From NCBI GenBank assembly GCA_003017855.1, contig PYER01000018.1, positions 1 to 46,659 on the forward strand: a DNA stretch of 46,659 nt. The letters are read 5' to 3'. Below, piece after piece: positions 42,473-46,659 of this stretch (position 1 is its first letter; the number at the start of each line of letters is the position of its first letter). The translations under genes were made by a program, and so were the position numbers. Source of the stretch: a filamentous cyanobacterium CCT1 (lineage in GTDB: Bacteria; Cyanobacteriota; Cyanobacteriia; Phormidesmidales; Phormidesmidaceae). Below the pieces are notes generated by a model. It was not told the origin of the DNA and searched no databases. It worked only from the letters and a program-made list of their open reading frames with translations.

Positions 42473-42590
42473 GGGTGGATGGGATGGGTAGATGGGTGGA
42501 TGAGTAGATGGGTGGGCGGGTGGACGAGTGCTTCTGCTTCTATTGACGCATTCACTCCTTACCCATCCACCCATCCACTCTCCTACTCCC
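42473..42590. repeat. Octamer tandem repeat with inverted arm between lspA and glgP
   Basis: Directly after the lspA stop the 8-bp unit GGGTGGAT recurs in variants (GGGTGGAT, GGGAT, GGGTAGAT, GGGTGGAT, GAGTAGAT, GGGTGGGC, GGGTGGAC, GAGT; 42473-42529). An inverted set, ACCCATCCACCCATCC and TCCTACTCCCC, lies at 42561-42590 and runs into the last codons of glgP. The arms can pair into a long hairpin between the two convergent genes. Confidence 0.65.
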
Positions 42591-45114
42591 CAGCCACCGG
42601 CACCGCCTTCACCTTCCAAATATCGCGGGCATACTCGGCGATGGTGCGATCGGCAGAGAACTTGCCAATCCGGGCGGTGTTGAGAATGGCCATACGAACC
42701 CAGCGATCGCGGTCCTCATAGGTGCGGCTGACATGCTCCTGGCACTGCACATAGGCGGCGTAGTCGGCCATCACCATATAGGGGTCGTCGACCAGCAGCG
42801 AATCGAGAATGGGCAGAAACAGGTCGGGCTCACCGGGCGAAAATAGCCCCGAGGCGATCACGTCCAGCACCCGCTTGAGTTCGGGGTTGGTGTCGTAGTA
42901 GTACCAGGGGTTGTGACCCACGGCCTTGCAGGCTGCCACCTGTTCCGTAGTGAGGCCAAACAGGAAGAAGTTGTCGGCCCCGACCTCCTCACGGATTTCT
43001 ACGTTAGCGCCGTCGAGGGTGCCAATGGTCAGCGCCCCGTTGAGGGCAAACTTCATGTTGCCGGTGCCTGAGGCCTCCATACCAGCCGTCGAAATTTGCT
43101 CAGACAGATCCGAGGCCGGAAACAGCCGCTGGGCCTGCGACACGTTGTAGTTGGGCAAAAACACCACCTTCAGCCGCCCGGCCACGATGGGATCGTTGTT
43201 GACCACATCGGCGACGGCGTTGATCAGCTTCACCACCAGTTTGGCCATGGCGTAGCCTGGGGCCGCCTTACCGCCAAAGATTACCGTGCGAGGCACAACG
43301 TGGTCGTTGGGGTTTTGCACCATGCGGTTGTACAGCGTGATCACGTGCAGCACGTTCATCAGCTGACGCTTGTACTCGTGGATACGCTTGATCTGCACAT
43401 CGAACATCGAGTCGGGGTTGACTTCCAGGCCTAGGGCTTCTTGGATGTAGCGGGCCAGACTCCACTTGTTTTCCTGCTTGATGGCCTGCCAGGCGCGGCG
43501 GAAATCGGCGTTGTCTACATGGGCCTCTAGATCCTTGAGGAGATCTAGGTTGGTAATCCAGCGATCGCCAATCGTTTCAGAAATGAGCTGGGCCAGGCGG
43601 GGGTTGCACTGCAGCAGCCAGCGGCGAGGGGTAATGCCGTTGGTCTTGTTGCTAAACTTGTCGGGCCACAGCTCGTAGAAGTCTTGCAGCACCTCCTGCT
43701 TCAGCAGCTCGGTGTGTAGCGCCGCCACCCCGTTGATGGCGTGGCTGCCCACGCAGGCCAGGTTTGCCATTCGAACCCGCCGTTCAGGGCCTTCTTCAAT
43801 TAGCGACAGGCGCTCCAGGCGAGCGGGGTCTTTGGGGTAGCGCAGCTTCACCTGGTCCAAAAAGCGCTGGTTGATCTCGTAAATTAGCTCCAGGTGGCGC
43901 GGCAGCAGCTTGCCGAACAGGTCTACCGACCAGCGCTCCAGGGCCTCGGGCATCAGCGTGTGGTTGGTGTAGCCAAAGGCACGCTGGGTAATTTGCCAGG
44001 CGGTTTCCCACTCCATATGGTGCTCATCGAGTAGCAGGCGCATCAGTTCGGCCACCCCGATCGCCGGGTGAGTATCGTTGAGCTGAATCGCCGCCGAGTC
44101 GGCCAGCTTGGTCAAATCGGGGTTGTCGCGCAGGTGCAGACGAATGATGTCTTGCAGCGAGCAGGCCACAAAGAAGTACTGCTGCTGCAGGCGAAGCTCT
44201 TTGCCTTGGCGAGTTTCGTCGTTCGGGTAGAGCACCTTGGTGATGTTCTCAGAGATCATCTTGTTGGCCACAGCCCCAAAGTAGTCGCCCGAGTTAAAGG
44301 CCACTAGGTCAAAGGCTTCCCCGGCCTCGGCCTTCCACAGCCGCAAAATATTGACGTTCTCGGTCCCGTAGCCCGGTACCGGCACATCGTGGGGAATGCC
44401 AATCACCGTCTGGCTCGGAATCCAGCGCACCTGGTAGTCGTCGTCGCCGCCTTTGTAAACCTCGGTGTGGCCACCAAACTTGATCTCAACCCGGTAGTCG
44501 GGGCGAGCAACTTCCCAGGGGTTGCCGTAGCTGAGCCACTTGTCGGGGGCTTCCACCTGGTGGCCCTGGCGAATCAGCTGGGTAAAAATGCCAAACTCGT
44601 AGCGAATACCGTAGCCTACCGCTGGCAAGTTGAGGGTCGTGAGCGAATCCATAAAGCAGGCGGCCAGGCGACCCAGCCCCCCGTTACCCAGACCCGGCTC
44701 GGCCTCACGCTCTAGCAATTCATCCAGATCCAGGCCGCAGTCGGCCAGGGCGTGGCGCATGGTGTCGTAGAGGCCCAGGTTAATCAGCCCGTTGCCCAAC
44801 TGTCGCCCCATCAAAAACTCTGCCGACAGGTAGTAAACGGTTTTGGCGCGCTTGTCGGCGTAGGTTTTAGCGGTGCGAATGCGCTTTTGCAGCAGCTGAT
44901 TGCGTACACTGTGGGCCAGGGCTGTGTAGTAGTCGTGGGCGTTGGCAAACTGTTCGTCTTTACCCTGCACCCAGTGCAGATTGTTGACCAACGCCTGCTG
45001 TATTTGGCTCACCTGTGCCTCGGCATCGAGAATGGCATCCGCCGCAACTCCCAGCGACAGGGGCACCTCAGCCTCTGTGCTGGTTGCGGGCAGATGAACA
45101 GATTGCTTAGCCAT
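42583..45114 (-). CDS. glgP: Glycogen phosphorylase
   Basis: GlgP releases glucose-1-phosphate from glycogen chain ends. The 843-residue protein is of the standard GT35 type: YFLSAEFLMGRQLGNGL near residue 85, EPGLGNGGLGRLAACFMDSL, NDTHPAIGVAELMRLL, TNHTLMPEALERW, NGITPRRWLLQCNP and the PLP-site EASGTGNMKFALNGALT with the cofactor lysine. The frame is open 30 codons further upstream, but the ATG at 45114 gives the natural start MAKQSVHLPA and has AAGG 8 nt before it. Together with glgC and alpha-amylase it covers synthesis and breakdown of glycogen. Confidence 0.97.
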   Translation of the reverse strand: MAKQSVHLPATSTEAEVPLSLGVAADAILDAEAQVSQIQQALVNNLHWVQGKDEQFANAHDYYTALAHSVRNQLLQKRIRTAKTYADKRAKTVYYLSAEFLMGRQLGNGLINLGLYDTMRHALADCGLDLDELLEREAEPGLGNGGLGRLAACFMDSLTTLNLPAVGYGIRYEFGIFTQLIRQGHQVEAPDKWLSYGNPWEVARPDYRVEIKFGGHTEVYKGGDDDYQVRWIPSQTVIGIPHDVPVPGYGTENVNILRLWKAEAGEAFDLVAFNSGDYFGAVANKMISENITKVLYPNDETRQGKELRLQQQYFFVACSLQDIIRLHLRDNPDLTKLADSAAIQLNDTHPAIGVAELMRLLLDEHHMEWETAWQITQRAFGYTNHTLMPEALERWSVDLFGKLLPRHLELIYEINQRFLDQVKLRYPKDPARLERLSLIEEGPERRVRMANLACVGSHAINGVAALHTELLKQEVLQDFYELWPDKFSNKTNGITPRRWLLQCNPRLAQLISETIGDRWITNLDLLKDLEAHVDNADFRRAWQAIKQENKWSLARYIQEALGLEVNPDSMFDVQIKRIHEYKRQLMNVLHVITLYNRMVQNPNDHVVPRTVIFGGKAAPGYAMAKLVVKLINAVADVVNNDPIVAGRLKVVFLPNYNVSQAQRLFPASDLSEQISTAGMEASGTGNMKFALNGALTIGTLDGANVEIREEVGADNFFLFGLTTEQVAACKAVGHNPWYYYDTNPELKRVLDVIASGLFSPGEPDLFLPILDSLLVDDPYMVMADYAAYVQCQEHVSRTYEDRDRWVRMAILNTARIGKFSADRTIAEYARDIWKVKAVPVAGE

Positions 45115-46015
45115 AAGAACCCTTAATACTGTAATGGTCACACAAGAATTCGCTGGCAGCTCGTAGGCTCGAAGCAGATGCCGCAAGCGCCCCGCCAAGG
45201 GCAAACTGCGGCTATTTACTTTGACAACGTAGCCTTAATTACTTAAGACTTTTACACCAACAAACCCCAACACATATTGTTTACCCACCAAGCGGCTAGG
45301 TTAAAACACTAGCTCAGCCGTTTGGCGCGATGGACCCATTTTAACTGGCCGCGAATAAAACACTGTTACCAAACCAACACTCAGCAGCTCTGCACCGTCA
45401 GAAATGGCGTTTAGCAGCTCCTGAATAACCCTTGAAACAACATTGCCTTCGACATAGAAAAAAGTCTATCAACGCCTCAAACGCCGCTGCGCAGAGCATT
45501 GGCGACACTTAAAAGATTGTTAAGAGAAATATTATGAGCAGGTGGTTTAGAACTGTTAAGTTGCGTTAATTAGTGCGTCAAAGAATAGATTTAGTTGTGG
45601 AAAAAGCCTGAATCCCTTGAGGCAGTGGGCTTTCGCGTGTAACAAAAACTTTGTGAAAAACTCTCAATATGGTTAAGAAAAGCTTTACATTGATGCGCTG
45701 TTGTTGATCGAGCCGGTCATCCTGGCGATGGGTTGCTTATTACTGACTATCTTAATCAATCTATTATCAAACTGATTCTAAATATTAAAAACTGACCGCT
45801 GGTTTCGGCGGATCCACATAATGTCTACAGATTAAGCTAGGGCCAAGAGTGCTTTAAAGCTACTGCAAAACATTCTTTTTTATAGCCCTAAAGTATGCGT
45901 TGAGCAGCCTAAACTTTAGCCTGGTTTCCATCTGGGACTGGGGCAACGCTAGAGCCAGCCTTGCCACGAACCCCACAACCTGGGTTCAGTGGTTACTTAG
46001 AGGTGATTGAGTGTC
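45115..46015. other. 900-bp region upstream of glgP, no gene seen
   Basis: This long gap lies between glgP and upp, both on the minus strand, so it holds the 3' end of upp and the glgP promoter and leader. A hairpin GAACCC...GGGTTC (about 45964-45992) after upp may be its terminator but lacks a U-tract. The A/T-rich stretch 45500-45850 contains no supported frame, RNA gene or repeat that I can identify. Confidence 0.4.
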
Positions 46016-46648
46016 TTACTTGGTGCCAAACAGGCGATCGCCCGCATCCCCCAAACCCGGCAAAATGTAGCCATGCTCATCGAGCTTTTCATCGACGGCG
46101 GCGGCATACAGGGGAACGTCGGGGTGCTCACGGTGAAAGTGGGCTACGCCTTCAGGCGCGGCGAGCAGACAGAGGAAGCGAAGCGATCGCGGCTGGGCCT
46201 GCTTCAGCGGGTACAGCGCCGCTACGGCGGTATTGCCCGTGGCGATCATGGGGTCAACGACTAAAACGTCGCGATCGCTCAAATCCTCCGGCACCTTAAA
46301 GAAGTACTCAATTACCCGCAGCGTCTGGGGATCGCGATACAGGCCGATGTGCCCCACCCGTGCCGAGGGCATTAGCTCTAAAATACCGTCCAGAATGCCC
46401 TGCCCCGCCCGCATAATTGAGACCACTACCAGCTTTTTCTCTGGAGCCAGCACTGGCGCTTCCATGGTGGTCATGGGCGTTTGAATTGTCTCTAGCTTCA
46501 GCGGCAGATCCCGCGTTACCTCATAAGCCATCAGTAGGCTAATTTCCCTCAGCAGCGTGCGAAACTTCGCGGTGCTGGTCTCGGCCCGCCGCATCAGGGT
46601 GAGCTTGTGCTGGATCAGGGGATGGTCGATGAGGTGGAGGTCGGGCAT
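46016..46648 (-). CDS. upp: Uracil phosphoribosyltransferase
   Basis: Upp salvages uracil to UMP with PRPP. The 210-residue protein shows the family marks [12 protein letters not shown] at the N-terminus, [19 protein letters not shown], the PRPP-binding [18 protein letters not shown], and the C-terminal uracil-site [17 protein letters not shown]. The ATG at 46648 gives [15 protein letters not shown], the normal start, so the gene is complete although only 11 bp from the window edge. Confidence 0.97.
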   Translation of the reverse strand: MPDLHLIDHPLIQHKLTLMRRAETSTAKFRTLLREISLLMAYEVTRDLPLKLETIQTPMTTMEAPVLAPEKKLVVVSIMRAGQGILDGILELMPSARVGHIGLYRDPQTLRVIEYFFKVPEDLSDRDVLVVDPMIATGNTAVAALYPLKQAQPRSLRFLCLLAAPEGVAHFHREHPDVPLYAAAVDEKLDEHGYILPGLGDAGDRLFGTK

Positions 46649-46659
46649 GGGAGGGTGGA

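Noticed and set aside
1-46659. Possible CRISPR arrays, tRNA genes, toxin-antitoxin or defence modules
   Set aside because: I found no regularly spaced repeat array, no cloverleaf-like T-loop sequence and no nuclease, helicase or antitoxin-like pair; the short repeats present are palindromic or tandem without spacers.

Overview
The window reads as chromosomal DNA from a cyanobacterium, probably a filamentous Leptolyngbya/Nodosilinea/Phormidium-like lineage (the lineage is an inference). Three things point there: the palindrome GCGATCGC occurs very often, both in genes and between them; NdhH, GlgC and a CrtO-type ketolase have cyanobacterial character; and several small proteins belong to families seen mainly in cyanobacteria. 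I found no rRNA, tRNA, CRISPR array, prophage or intact insertion sequence.

Layout. 1-6.5 kb: the 3' end of cysH, ndhH, a DUF2805 protein, a membrane-anchored unknown, a GpgS-like glycosyltransferase and small membrane, lipoprotein and acidic proteins; two copies of an unlabelled ~100-bp dispersed repeat lie here. 6.7-12.8 kb: two large convergent PAS hybrid histidine kinases. 13.3-15.7 kb: a short-chain dehydrogenase and a CYP152-type P450 peroxygenase. 15.8-16.4 kb: a decayed coiled-coil gene and a 131-bp palindromic MITE-like element. 16.4-18.4 kb: a two-gene operon of a heme-oxygenase-like diiron oxidase and an NPPY methyltransferase. 18.8-28.2 kb: DUF3891 plus alpha-amylase, a lipoprotein, hemerythrin, two BON proteins, DUF2231, CrtO ketolase and a small helical protein. 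28.5-34.1 kb: a third hybrid kinase (GAF/PAS), a single-domain response regulator and a membrane protein. 34.7-41 kb: glgC, DUF4383, a secreted acidic protein, CsbD, a second dehydrogenase, an SLC45-like sugar transporter and two small unknowns. 41.3-46.7 kb: bioY-lspA, glgP and upp.

How the genes fit together. Most of the recognisable genes deal with carbon reserve and osmolytes (GlgC makes ADP-glucose, GlgP and alpha-amylase degrade glucans, the GpgS-like enzyme would make glucosylglycerate, the SLC45-like carrier moves sugars) or with envelope and oxidative stress (CsbD, BON, hemerythrin, DUF2231, DUF4383, ketocarotenoid). They lie beside three multi-sensor hybrid kinases and a lone receiver. 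A stress and desiccation adaptation neighbourhood is a reasonable inference, but no single regulator is shown to control it.

The best candidate for an undescribed system is the diiron oxidase plus methyltransferase pair at 16453-18362. The oxidase carries a full E, E, H, HxxxDxxH ligand set in the order known from the N-oxygenase SznF, and its partner has the NPPY motif of methyltransferases that act on planar nitrogens. This recalls the methylate-then-N-oxidise logic of streptozotocin biosynthesis.
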